NCBI GenBank assembly: GCA_030037185.1
Contig: JASHRR010001258.1
Coordinates: 1-9,687, forward strand
Direction: 5' to 3'
Source of the DNA: Xanthobacteraceae bacterium
GTDB taxonomy: Bacteria > Pseudomonadota > Alphaproteobacteria > Rhizobiales > Xanthobacteraceae
DNA length: 9,687 bases
Made by a program: the position numbers and the translations under genes. Below, one piece after another: positions 1 through 7,227 of this stretch (position 1 is the stretch's first letter; the number at the start of each line of letters is the position of its first letter). The notes beneath the pieces are model-generated. The model saw nothing but the letters and a program-made list of their open reading frames with translations. It searched no databases and was not told the DNA's origin.

Positions 1-198
1 CGGTCGTCGCGGTCGCACCCGCAAGCATGATGGTCGGCCGGCTGAGTGGCTGACGGGCTCCTCAATCCCTGGGTCCTGATACAACTGTTTGCGGCGTCCG
101 CAGTGTCAGAAATATTGTCTGCCGGGACGGACTTGCCGGCCTGCGTTTCCATCGGACAGAGCCGGCAGCGCACGCCCGGGAACGCCACCGGTTAGTGG

Positions 199-1857
199 TC
201 AGAAGTGCCAGATCAAGTCGGCAGCGGCGACCAGGGCATTGCTTTTCGTGGGCAGAATGACAGGGTTTGCGTCGAAGTTGCCGTTGAATGCCGGGGCGTC
301 GAGAGACCGATAGTAAGTCACCTCCGGGCGAATCTCGACCTGCGGCGAGAACCAGTGCTGCCAGCCGATGCCGAAATCGACATAACGTGTCTTCGTCCCG
401 GTTCGCTGGCCCTCCATGTCGTTATAGAACTCAGGGCGGAAAGAGATGTTGTCCAACGGGGAGAACTGGTAGTTCAAATACATCACCGTGGCGAAGACCC
501 TCGCGGTGCAGGTGAGTACATCCGGATTTGCGCAATGCGCAAAATTCGGTGCGTTGAAATTGAATCCGTTCGCCGGAGTAAAGGGAAAGCCGCCATTGGC
601 GATGATGTGATCGGGATCGGTTATATTCAGCACGTTCCTCTGGTCGAGGGTGTATGTCTCCCAGGAGAAATGCCATTGGCTATTGATTCGATGGTACCAA
701 GTTAATCCCGTCCACTGAAGATTATTATATCCCCAGTTGCCGGCATTGATGGCGTCGGCCACCGCATAGACGGTGTCCCAACCGCTGTCGCTTTGCCAGC
801 GGACGCCGGTTGTGACGGACGGCGTGGCGCCGGGGTCCTTGAGCATGGTGGTCCCCGGGTATACAGGATTGGGAAATGGATTGGGGACGGTCTCGCCCCA
901 GTGCCACGGCATCGCTTCGGTGGCCACGACGACGCCCAGTTGCAGGAACCAGTTCTTGTTGAGCGCAAGGGTGCCCTGAAGCCCGGTGTTGGTGTAGTTG
1001 TCGAATGTGTAGGTCATCGAGTGGGAGTACATATAATTATTCGGCGCAAGCTGCGCCTCGATGTCTGGCACCGAGATGAAACGTCCCATGCGCAGCAGCA
1101 GGCCTTCGGCGAGCTGCGGGATATAGAGCTCGCCGTAGACCATCGGGAAGTCGTAGCCGTTGTAAAGGTTATGACCGAGCAGCTGATAGCTCGCCAAGCC
1201 GAAGGCGGTCGTATAGCGGTAGTTCTCGCCGTAGATCGCTGACAGCCGGAAGCCCCAGTCCATGTGATCGGTCTGCACGGTGTCGGGGAGGCGTTCAAAG
1301 TAGACGACGGCCTGGTCGAGCTGGAATGTGTTCGGGGTAAAATCATAGGAGGCCGGCCAGTTGCCGCCTGGCCTGACCGTGTTAGTGCTGATGTTGCCGC
1401 CGCCGTTGATCCATCCGTAGACTTGCATGTTGCCGGCGCTCAGCGCCTTGCCCAAGTCGGTGTTGGCGAGCGCCACCATCAACGGGCTGTCCGTCGAAGC
1501 CGGCCGGGTGACGCCGATCGATGTAGCGCCACCATAGGGCCACTCGGTGAATGGGAATGGCGGCGTCGTCGCCGGCGCGTCGGGCCAGCCGGCACGGCGC
1601 CCGGGCGGCGCCTTCGGGTCGGCTGGGGGTCCGTCGTGGCCCCATTCGAGCTTGTAATAGTTGACCATGCGCTCGAAGAACCCATCGCCCAGATAAGCGT
1701 CAAGACAGTCATAGTTTTTGTATGGTGCATCCGGCGCCTTGCAGTCTATCGGTGCCTTCTGGTGCGAGGATGCATCAGCCGCCTGAGCCGTACCCACGGC
1801 AACAACGCCCCCTGGCACCGCCAGTGCCAAGCCAATCCAACTATATTTTTTCTTCAT
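199..1857 (-). CDS. Outer-membrane beta-barrel porin (BBP2/OmpL-like family)
   Basis: Encodes 552 residues and should form a beta-barrel channel in the outer membrane; the solute is unknown. Residues 1-26 are a clear Sec signal peptide (MKKK, a hydrophobic run, then AQA before ADASS). The mature part is rich in Tyr, Trp, Asn and Gly with alternating hydrophobic residues, as in barrel strands, and ends in LIWHF, the terminal Phe recognised by the BAM assembly machinery. Cys39 and Cys51 near the N-terminus, and a second pair in the stretch AHCANPDVLTCTAR, could form disulfides in extracytoplasmic parts. The arrangement (N-terminal Pro-rich segment, then a long barrel with RPEFYND late in the chain) resembles the putative beta-barrel porin-2 family of rhizobia; this is recall, not a search. 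The ATG at 1857-1855 follows the purine-rich GGGGGCAGGGGC and is the only start giving a signal peptide. The gene looks intact and monocistronic. Barrel class is confident, the exact family less so. Confidence 0.9.
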   Translation of the reverse strand: MKKKYSWIGLALAVPGGVVAVGTAQAADASSHQKAPIDCKAPDAPYKNYDCLDAYLGDGFFERMVNYYKLEWGHDGPPADPKAPPGRRAGWPDAPATTPPFPFTEWPYGGATSIGVTRPASTDSPLMVALANTDLGKALSAGNMQVYGWINGGGNISTNTVRPGGNWPASYDFTPNTFQLDQAVVYFERLPDTVQTDHMDWGFRLSAIYGENYRYTTAFGLASYQLLGHNLYNGYDFPMVYGELYIPQLAEGLLLRMGRFISVPDIEAQLAPNNYMYSHSMTYTFDNYTNTGLQGTLALNKNWFLQLGVVVATEAMPWHWGETVPNPFPNPVYPGTTMLKDPGATPSVTTGVRWQSDSGWDTVYAVADAINAGNWGYNNLQWTGLTWYHRINSQWHFSWETYTLDQRNVLNITDPDHIIANGGFPFTPANGFNFNAPNFAHCANPDVLTCTARVFATVMYLNYQFSPLDNISFRPEFYNDMEGQRTGTKTRYVDFGIGWQHWFSPQVEIRPEVTYYRSLDAPAFNGNFDANPVILPTKSNALVAAADLIWHF

Positions 1858-2180
1858 GCCCCTGCCCCCAAACTACGTTACCCAGCACCTCAATGTTCGC
1901 AACCTGGCATTACAAATCGATATGAATTACTCGTCATTTAAATATTTTCTTCATATACTTTTTGTAAGTTTTAGGCCATTCTGCATATAATTGCGGCGTG
2001 CGCTCCTTCGCTTGCGCAAAATACGAGCATCATGCGGCCATGGTTTTTATATGGGAGCTTTGGCGTCCGCCGGCGCGCTGCAATCGCGCGCGGGTGCAAT
2101 ACGAAGCCGGCTCACGAATGTGACGCTGAAAACCCGCGAAAACGTGAGCCAATTCTGACCCTGCCGGGCGCAGGACTATC
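1858..2180. other. Gene-less leader region upstream of the porin
   Basis: About 320 bases lie between the porin start and the end of the next pseudogene, and no reading frame here is convincing. Positions about 1905-1995 are strikingly AT-rich compared with the rest of the window, as expected for the promoter of the minus-strand porin gene. No pair of -35/-10 boxes close to consensus stood out, so no promoter is placed exactly. A purine-rich stretch just before the porin ATG is the likely ribosome binding site. Confidence 0.5.
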
Positions 2181-3022
2181 TCAAGCAACCTTGTCTGTAC
2201 GCGCGCGTGGCCGCCTCTGACTGGCGTGTCGTCCACCCAAGCTGATCCCCAGCGTGCGTTTTTCCGACGCGGCAGGCAGTGAGTCCCAAGTGGTGCGAAT
2301 GCCGAACAGTGCGACCAGGATGACGCTTGAGATAACGATTCCAAAGGTCATCAAGGCCGGTACCAAGCGGGCGGCAATCGCAGGTGAAACCTGACGCTGG
2401 AGCAAGACCATTCTCAGGCCGCACGCAAGGTGTGTGATGATCGCGAGCGGACCCACCCAGTAGTGCGCAATCAGCCGAAGGCTGGAAAGACTGGACCAAC
2501 ATGCTGGTATCGTTGTTGGTCAACTAGTTCCAATTGGTGTCGGTGCCGCTATGGCGCGCTGCAAACACGGCCGTCATATGGGCGAGGAAATAAACGCCGA
2601 TATACGCCGCACATGGTCCAGAGGGTGCCAAGGAAATCGCTCGGCATCGTCAGGCGCCGCCGCAGCAGCACAATTCCGTTCAGAATCTGAAAGCCGATTA
2701 GCGCCAGCAAGACCGGTTGGAGGATATCGTCGCGGTAGACATAGTGTATGGCCTTCATCAATTCGATATGGGCGGCGGCGCTCCAGAAACCGGCAAGGTG
2801 ATTGACCAGGGGCGGCACAACGAACAGCAGCAAAGTTATGCTGGCGGAAATGCGGTGGGAAATCGCCAGCCGGCGGTGCGCTGCGGCGGCCATGCCGACG
2901 GGCTTCGACGACGGCCTGTGTCTCAGGAGAACGATCGCGGTCAAGAGCACCCAAAAGATGATCCACGCAGCCAGCAGCGCGGACTGCGCGCGGAGCACGC
3001 CCGCCACATTGGCGAAGCCCAC
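2181..3022 (-). pseudogene. Broken integral membrane protein gene (b-cytochrome-anchor-like)
   Basis: Three minus-strand frames read in turn give one coherent membrane protein of about 275 residues. The first part (3022 to about 2592) has a hydrophobic helix LLAAWIIFWVLLTAIVLL, then HRIS, VNHLAGFWSAAAH and a helix ending in VLLRRRL. At about 2592 the frame shifts and continues as YFLAHMTAVFAARHSGTDTNWN, then TAG at 2526-2524, then LTNNDTSM. Near 2488 it shifts again and continues as LRLIAHYWVGPLAIITHLAC and a final hydrophobic helix, ending at 2181. The TAG replaces what was probably TGG (Trp). The conserved His residues in paired helices recall b-type cytochrome membrane anchors such as SdhC, but this is only a resemblance and the family is not firmly recognised. 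With two frameshifts and a nonsense codon the gene cannot make a full product. The GTG at 3022 has no good ribosome site and abuts the stop of the upstream pseudogene. Confidence 0.75.
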
Positions 3023-3589
3023 CTAGCGAGACGACATATAAATTTGAATGTGGTTCTCGCCGAGATCGGTCGCTGCCTGCACGGTATCTCGATAAGGAAT
3101 GTTCTGCAGCTCGAGGCCTGCGCTCTTCACAAATATTCGAACACGAATTCGGTGAACGCTGGCACGCCGGTCCCATTGCGCTTGCCGGGCCGCGCTGGTG
3201 CTTGCGCGACCCAATCCGCCATCGTGGCTATGTTCATTGATGCCGGGGCCGCCACTGCACTGATTGTGTTCGATACGCGCGCGCGATCGGCAGCAAGTCC
3301 TCCGCTGCATACGTCGTGGGCGGAGAGGAACGCCTGGATTGCGAACATCCCGTCGCCGCTGGGCCGGTTCTCGATCACCACCGGCTTGCCTCAGCGCGCC
3401 GGTGCAGCCGGTTCGACAGTAAACGCGCGCCGATATCCACCCCGGCACCGGGACCGAGCAGCACGATGAATTTCACCGGCCGCTGCGGCCAGTCTTGTGC
3501 TTGCGACTGGGCCGCCGCCAGCGTCGATCCCCCACCCTCGACAGGCCGACCGCCGCCGCGAAGCGAAGCACCGCCCTCAACGTTTGCAT
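3023..3589 (-). pseudogene. Truncated, frameshifted Bug/TctC-family solute-binding protein
   Basis: Bug proteins are periplasmic receptors of about 320 residues that bind carboxylates and often serve tripartite tricarboxylate transporters. The start is well marked: AAGGAGA at 3601-3595, five bases, then ATG at 3589-3587 and the signal-peptide start MQTLRAVLRFAAAVGLS. A frameshift near 3540-3570 leads to AQDWPQRPVKFIV, the usual mature N-terminus, then LGPGAGVDIGARLLSNRL. A second shift near 3390 leads to KPVVIENRPSGDGMFAIQAF, the family's signature ENRPG-type loop. About 30 residues seem missing after FLSAHD, before ARVSNTI. A third shift near 3130 leads to KSAGLELQNIPYRDTVQAAT and QIYMSS, where the family similarity stops at TAG 3025-3023. 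The C-terminal half is absent. The order of motifs and the ribosome site make the identification strong; the gene is dead. It lies divergent to the UbiD gene, which suggests it once imported that enzyme's substrate. Confidence 0.88.
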
Positions 3590-3804
3590 GACGATCTCCT
3601 TCTGTTTGCCTTGACATCAAATTATCATTCTTATGAGTTGTCCGCCGGCGGATGTTCCAAGCACTGTGAACAGGCGTGACAAGTGGAGGGTCGCATTGAG
3701 TCATCGCGCGCGATCCAGCTTTCCTGCATGCAGGGACGCAAACAAGCCCCAATCGATTACGGCCTGATCACGACCCCGCCAAGGAAGCAAACGCGAGAAA
3801 TGAC
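3590..3804. promoter_or_regulatory. Divergent intergenic region with three 12-bp palindromes
   Basis: This interval separates the minus-strand Bug remnant from the plus-strand UbiD gene and should hold the promoters of both. It contains three perfect 12-bp palindromes: TCCGCCGGCGGA at 3641-3652, ATCGCGCGCGAT at 3703-3714 and CCTGCATGCAGG at 3723-3734. Such sites are typical of dimeric repressor or activator operators. A minus-strand TGATAAT at 3627-3621, some 32 bases before the Bug ATG, could be its -10 box, but no good -35 is seen. The regulator is not encoded in the window. The palindromes are seen directly; an operator role is inferred. Confidence 0.5.
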
Positions 3805-5403
3805 ATGGACATGAGTGTCACGATCACGCCGAATAATAGCAAAGAGCCGGGTGAGCCAGCGGCCACAACCAAGATTCCTCGCGGGGCCAACTCTAGCGAT
3901 CTCGATGTTTGGCTCGAGAAGGTCGAGGCGCTGGGCGAGCTCAAGCGCATCACCGCCGAAGTCGATCCCGATCTCGAAGCCGCGACCATCACGTTTCTGG
4001 TCGGCAGCGGGAAATCGCCGGCATTGCTGTTTGAGAACATCAAGGGTCATCCCGGTCACAAGGCGCTCTACAACATGATCGGCTGCAACCTTTCGCGCTT
4101 CTGCCTGATGATCGGGGAAGAGCCGGTGGATCATCCGCTCAAGGCGGTGCGAATGTTGCAACGCAAGCTCGGCCGCAAAATGCCACCTAAGGAGGTGCCG
4201 CCCAACCAGGCGATCTGCAACCAGAACATCGTCGAGGGCGACAGGATCGACATCCGAATGTTTCCCGCACAGAGGATGTGGCCGCTTGACGGCGGAATGT
4301 ACCTTGGCACCGCCGATGCGGTGATCACCAAGTGCCCGGAAACCGCTCGCATCAATGTCGGCACCTACCGCATGATGATCAAAGGCCCCCGCGAGGTCGG
4401 CGTCTATACGTCGCCCGGCAAGGACGCTACGCTCGATAGGGAGAAGTGGTGGAAGCTGGGCAAGCCGATGCCGATCGCGGCAGCCTACGGCATTGATCCT
4501 TTGCTATTCCTGGTCGCTGCAACCAGCCTGCCGAAGACCGAGTGCGAATACGACTATTATTCTGGCATCAACGGCGCGCCGATCGAGGTCTTCACCAGCG
4601 ATCTTACCGGCCTGCCGCTGCCGGCGGGTGCCGAGATCGTGCTGGAAGGTTATCTCTATCCGGACGAGACCTTCGCCGAAGGGCCATTTGGCGAATTCAC
4701 CGGCTATTACGGGCGACCGAGCGGAACCACACCGTTTATGAGAATCGAGCGCTTGCGTTACCGCGACAATCCCACCTTGACTTGCGCCCTGATGGCGGAC
4801 GGCGCTGCCAATGAGGCCGGCCTGTTCTGGGCGGCGCTGCGCTCGGCCGGCATCTGGGCCGACCTCGAGAAGATTGGTGTGCCGGGAATTCGCGGCGTAT
4901 GGTCGATCCCGGAAGCGGCTGGCTGGGGCATCACGGTAGTTTCAGTCCAGCAGATGTATCCCGGTCACGCTCCGCAGGTGATGGCGCTGGCGGCGCAGTG
5001 CACGGCGGGCGCCTATTTTGGAAAATACATAATCGTGGTGGACGACGATGTCGATCCGACCGACGTGCATCAAGTGCTGTGGGCGATGGCGACGCGTTCG
5101 CGCCCTTCGCAATCGATCGACATCTTACGCGAGACCTGGAGCACATACCTTGATCCGAGCCTCAACCCGCCGGAGATACGACCGTGGGGATCGAAGGCCT
5201 TGATCAACGCTTGCATGGATTATCGATTCATCAAATCGTTCTCAAAACGCACTAAACTGTCCAAGGCCGCTTACGAAAAAGTAGTAGCGCGATGGCAGGA
5301 ACTCGGATTGAGCGGCGTGCCGCCCACCATCTCGGTGTTCGAGGAACAGGCCGCCGACGCGAATCAAGCGGAACATGCTGATAATGCAGGAAAAACTGTA
5401 TAA
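3805..5403 (+). CDS. UbiD-family prenylated-FMN decarboxylase
   Basis: Encodes 532 residues. UbiD enzymes use prenylated FMN (made by UbiX) and a divalent metal to decarboxylate, or reversibly carboxylate, aromatic and alpha,beta-unsaturated acids in the cytoplasm. Typical family blocks occur in order: DLDVWLEKVEALGELKRI from residue 32, LFENIKGHPG, INVGTYRM at 183-190, EIVLEGYLYP and EGPFGEFTGYYG from residue 292. Asn184 and Arg189 match the cofactor/metal site of Fdc1, and Arg189-Glu292-Glu297 match its catalytic Arg-Glu-Glu trio (R173, E277, E282 in the Aspergillus enzyme); the constant offset of about 15 supports this. The protein is somewhat longer than the usual 490-500 residues, with an unconserved N-terminal 30 residues and a hydrophilic tail. 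ATG 3805 is used, with GCGAG seven bases upstream as a weak ribosome site; ATG 3811 is possible. No ubiX or other catabolic gene is visible. The substrate cannot be told; an aromatic acid fits the Bug remnant. A ubiquinone-pathway role is less likely in this context. Confidence 0.95.
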   Translation: MDMSVTITPNNSKEPGEPAATTKIPRGANSSDLDVWLEKVEALGELKRITAEVDPDLEAATITFLVGSGKSPALLFENIKGHPGHKALYNMIGCNLSRFCLMIGEEPVDHPLKAVRMLQRKLGRKMPPKEVPPNQAICNQNIVEGDRIDIRMFPAQRMWPLDGGMYLGTADAVITKCPETARINVGTYRMMIKGPREVGVYTSPGKDATLDREKWWKLGKPMPIAAAYGIDPLLFLVAATSLPKTECEYDYYSGINGAPIEVFTSDLTGLPLPAGAEIVLEGYLYPDETFAEGPFGEFTGYYGRPSGTTPFMRIERLRYRDNPTLTCALMADGAANEAGLFWAALRSAGIWADLEKIGVPGIRGVWSIPEAAGWGITVVSVQQMYPGHAPQVMALAAQCTAGAYFGKYIIVVDDDVDPTDVHQVLWAMATRSRPSQSIDILRETWSTYLDPSLNPPEIRPWGSKALINACMDYRFIKSFSKRTKLSKAAYEKVVARWQELGLSGVPPTISVFEEQAADANQAEHADNAGKTV

Positions 5404-5458
5404 TATTGGGTTAAACTCGTCATTTACCCCGGCAGCTGCAGGCGAGATGGCTTCAAGA

Positions 5459-5473
5459 TGAGGCCCGGCCTCA
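5459..5473 (+). terminator. Short GC hairpin after the UbiD gene
   Basis: TGAGGC, loop CCG, GCCTCA form a perfect six-pair hairpin 55 bases past the UbiD stop. No T-run follows, so it is not a canonical intrinsic terminator; it may be a 3'-end hairpin or chance. Confidence 0.25.
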
Positions 5474-6756
5474 CCCGTGTCGCCAGTAGTTCCGCATGCG
5501 CACCGAACTGATCGCCGCGGTGCTTCATGTTTTCTGTGAGCGGGCGCCAAGCATCATCCGGTCAGCCGGGCTCAGCAAGCGAAAAAGACCTTGTCGGTAT
5601 GAACCATGGCGAGCCGCAGCTTTGACTGCGGGCCGTGGTGAATAATCGTCAGCCCTGATAACGCGAGGCTGTCGAGGAGGAGACCGCAACAGCGGCTCCA
5701 ACCGCAAACGGGACAAGTATATGAGCGGGATTTTGTCAAGACACTCCGCACGGTATCGCGGCGCCCACGAACGCAAGCTGCTTTCTCCTCTGGCTTCGGC
5801 GCTTCTTTTGTTCGACCGCGCCCGCAGGCTTTGTTGCGCCCCGACCGTCCTGCGCCGGCGTGTGCAAGGAAGCGCGGTTAGTTCCGGTCAATCGCAGTGA
5901 CACCGGCCCTTGGGGGAAAGTACTCCAGGCGCCGGGGCCACGCACGGCCCTGTGTTGGAAGGTTAATACCGCGCGCACGACCAGCGCTAACATTGAGCCC
6001 GCGATCGTCGGTGTCCGAAAACCGCGTTTTTCGCAAAGATGGTCCCAGCGCTCCAGCGACCACTGCACTGTCGGTCGGGCGCACTGGATGGGGACTTCCA
6101 GGCCTGACACCGGCCAGGGCAGGCGTCGGCAACGACCCCCGGCCTCGGTGAGCAGGCGCTTGATGATGACGTCGAAGAATGACATCGATCTGCTTCGGAT
6201 GATTTGTGCCCTGCCAGAAATTGCGCGAGATCCCGAAATCGACGGCATCGTTGGCCCAGGACATAAAGCGCTGAACGTCGCCGGCTACGTTCGAGAACAT
6301 AATCCCACAGGCCGCTCCTTGGATGGCCATCCGAGGAACCACCCATCTGCAAGCATCGTCGCATGCCGGCGGTGCGGCGGCCGGTGGCCACGCTGCTCGG
6401 CCGGGACCTCCCCGCGGTCGCGGTATGTCGCCGGTCTCCGATTGGCAAAGGCCGGCATTTCCAACATCAGCCGTGATCTATACAGACGACTACGCATCAC
6501 GACGGCAGCTACGGAGTTTTTCAAGCGGTCGTGATCGAACCCGCTCCAATGTTCCCGGGTCAGGCGATTTCGATGACGGGATATGCCTCGGTCTGAACAA
6601 AATTCCACCTCGAAAACGTCGCCTATCGGTCGGGGGCGCTCGAACAGGCCCACGTTTAATTTCTACGTTGATCGTTTGACTGCGGATTGCGTTGTCTTCG
6701 GGTCTTGAATCCGCGGCGGCGCACGTGCGCAAGCCGAGACGGCGAAAACCCGCCCG
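5474..6756. other. Long gene-less stretch with possible decayed coding patches
   Basis: No reading frame in these 1.28 kb gives a protein I can recognise. Long open frames exist on both strands (for example 5860-6534 plus and 5736-6248 minus), but they overlap each other heavily and read as Arg/Pro/Ser-rich translations typical of the wrong frame in GC-rich DNA. Two minus-strand patches look more protein-like: about 6300-6190, reading GDVQRFMSWANDAVDFGISR and then NFWQGTNHPKQ, and about 6180-6120, reading MSFFDVIIKRLLTEAGG with high G/C at third positions. They are in different frames, which suggests a frameshifted relic. No RNA gene, insertion-sequence end or terminator was seen. Confidence 0.45.
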
Positions 6757-6915
6757 ATGAGTGATCAGAACGAGAGCAAACCAGCACCCACGCTCAGTCC
6801 CGACATCATGGCGGCACTTGGACAGCAGATGCGTGTCCTGTATGCCGACCTCGTTGCTGAAGGAGTACCGGAACATTTTGCCGCAATTTTGCGCCGCCTC
6901 GACGAGCCCGAGTAA
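6757..6915 (+). CDS. NepR-like anti-sigma factor (small, orphan)
   Basis: Encodes 52 residues. NepR proteins of alphaproteobacteria bind and hold the general-stress sigma factor EcfG in the cytoplasm; phosphorylated PhyR releases it by binding NepR through a sigma-like domain. The evidence is the family's core: LGQQMRVLYADLVAEGVP at residues 21-38 (first helix and the Val-Pro turn), then Phe41, Leu45 and Leu48 in FAAILRRLDEPE (second helix). This matches the usual pattern of LGQQLR, Tyr, a Glu-x-Val-Pro turn, then F-x3-LL-x2-L. The N-terminal 16 residues are polar and variable, as is usual. Length is within the family's range, near the low end. The ribosome site is weak (GGCGAAAA about 10 bases upstream). 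No phyR, ecfG or sensor kinase is in the window, and no GGAAC-type EcfG promoter was seen just upstream, so it stands alone among relics. It may be a functional paralogue or a recently stranded copy; the frame itself is intact. Confidence 0.75.
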   Translation: MSDQNESKPAPTLSPDIMAALGQQMRVLYADLVAEGVPEHFAAILRRLDEPE

Positions 6916-6948
6916 CGAGGGCTTGAAAGACGGCCAGGCACAATCTAC

Positions 6949-6963
6949 AATTTAATTTGGAGT
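6949..6963 (+). repeat. Left arm of imperfect 15-bp inverted repeat
   Basis: AATTTAATTTGGAGT here matches the reverse complement of ACTCCAATTTAATTT at 8096-8110 at 13 of 15 positions. The two face inward and bracket the small minus-strand gene and the resolvase relics. The AT-rich half could match by chance; GGAGT is exact. Confidence 0.35.
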
Positions 6964-6970
6964 TTGTTTC

Positions 6971-6987
6971 TACCGCTAGAGGCGGTA
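6971..6987. repeat. Hairpin in the NepR 3' region
   Basis: TACCGC, loop TAGAG, GCGGTA form a perfect six-pair stem 55 bases after the NepR-like stop codon. It could mark the transcript end, but only TATTC follows, so an intrinsic terminator is doubtful. Confidence 0.4.
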
Positions 6988-7052
6988 TTCGCCCGCGACC
7001 AAGAGCCAAGCGTTAAGAGGGATGTTCGAGGCCGACGCTGGGGTGGTCGAGC

Positions 7053-7077
7053 CGATCGAGGGCCCTACGCTCGATCG
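7053..7077. repeat. 8-bp inverted repeat CGATCGAG / CTCGATCG
   Basis: CGATCGAG (7053-7060), nine bases, then CTCGATCG (7070-7077) form a perfect eight-pair stem. CGATCG occurs four times between 7053 and about 7110. Confidence 0.5.
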
Positions 7078-7100
7078 TCGTCTCGTCGATCGTCGTTCGC
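7071..7100. repeat. Two-copy 15-bp tandem repeat
   Basis: TCGATCGTCGT occurs at 7071-7081 and again at 7086-7096, a 15-base period; a third, degraded copy (TGCGATCGTGG) follows directly at 7101-7111. Confidence 0.5.
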
Positions 7101-7147
7101 TGCGATCGTGGAGCCCGTCAGCTGTGGAGCGGCCGCCGTATTTTCCA

Positions 7148-7164
7148 TTGACCGGACCGGTCAA
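7148..7164. repeat. Inverted repeat TTGACCG-GAC-CGGTCAA
   Basis: Two perfect 7-bp arms with a three-base spacer. The outer TTGAC/GTCAA recalls FNR/FixK half-sites, but those are spaced by four bases while seven lie between here, so a FixK box is not claimed. It lies 64 bases past the stop of the minus-strand small gene. Confidence 0.5.
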
Positions 7165-7227
7165 AAGTACCCGGGCTCGACGTCTGACGCGACCCTCCGT
7201 TGATCGTCGAGCGCACCCGCGCCGATT

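Larger units (their letters stand above)
6916..7227. other. Convergent gene-less interval rich in inverted repeats
   Basis: This 312-base interval lies between the ends of the NepR-like gene and the small minus-strand gene. It holds no convincing reading frame but has three inverted repeats (6971-6987, 7053-7077, 7148-7164) and a short tandem repeat (7071-7100), each listed separately. Some of these may form 3'-end hairpins for the two converging transcripts, though none has a clear T-run. Confidence 0.5.

Noticed and set aside
3..53. Possible tail of a gene entering from the left (ends in VGRLSG, stop at 51-53)
   Set aside because: Seventeen codons are too few to tell coding from chance; two other frames are also open at the edge or nearly so.
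1264..1941. Plus-strand 225-codon open frame
   Set aside because: It lies antisense to the porin signal peptide and N-terminus, which are clearly coding on the minus strand.
2717..3469. Plus-strand 250-codon open frame
   Set aside because: It runs across two minus-strand relics with recognisable family motifs and reads as Arg/Gly/Ala-rich wrong-frame translation.
5590..5720. Minus-strand reading with YTCPVCGW and further Cys, zinc-ribbon-like
   Set aside because: Only one CxxC pair, no start codon or ribosome site, and no homologous family recalled.
5860..6534. Plus-strand 224-codon open frame, a possible gene
   Set aside because: No family motif, composition rich in Arg/Pro/Ser, and minus-strand patches in the same place look more protein-like.
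7148..7164. FNR/FixK box
   Set aside because: Half-sites TTGAC and GTCAA are spaced by seven bases rather than four, and no gene start lies downstream on either strand.
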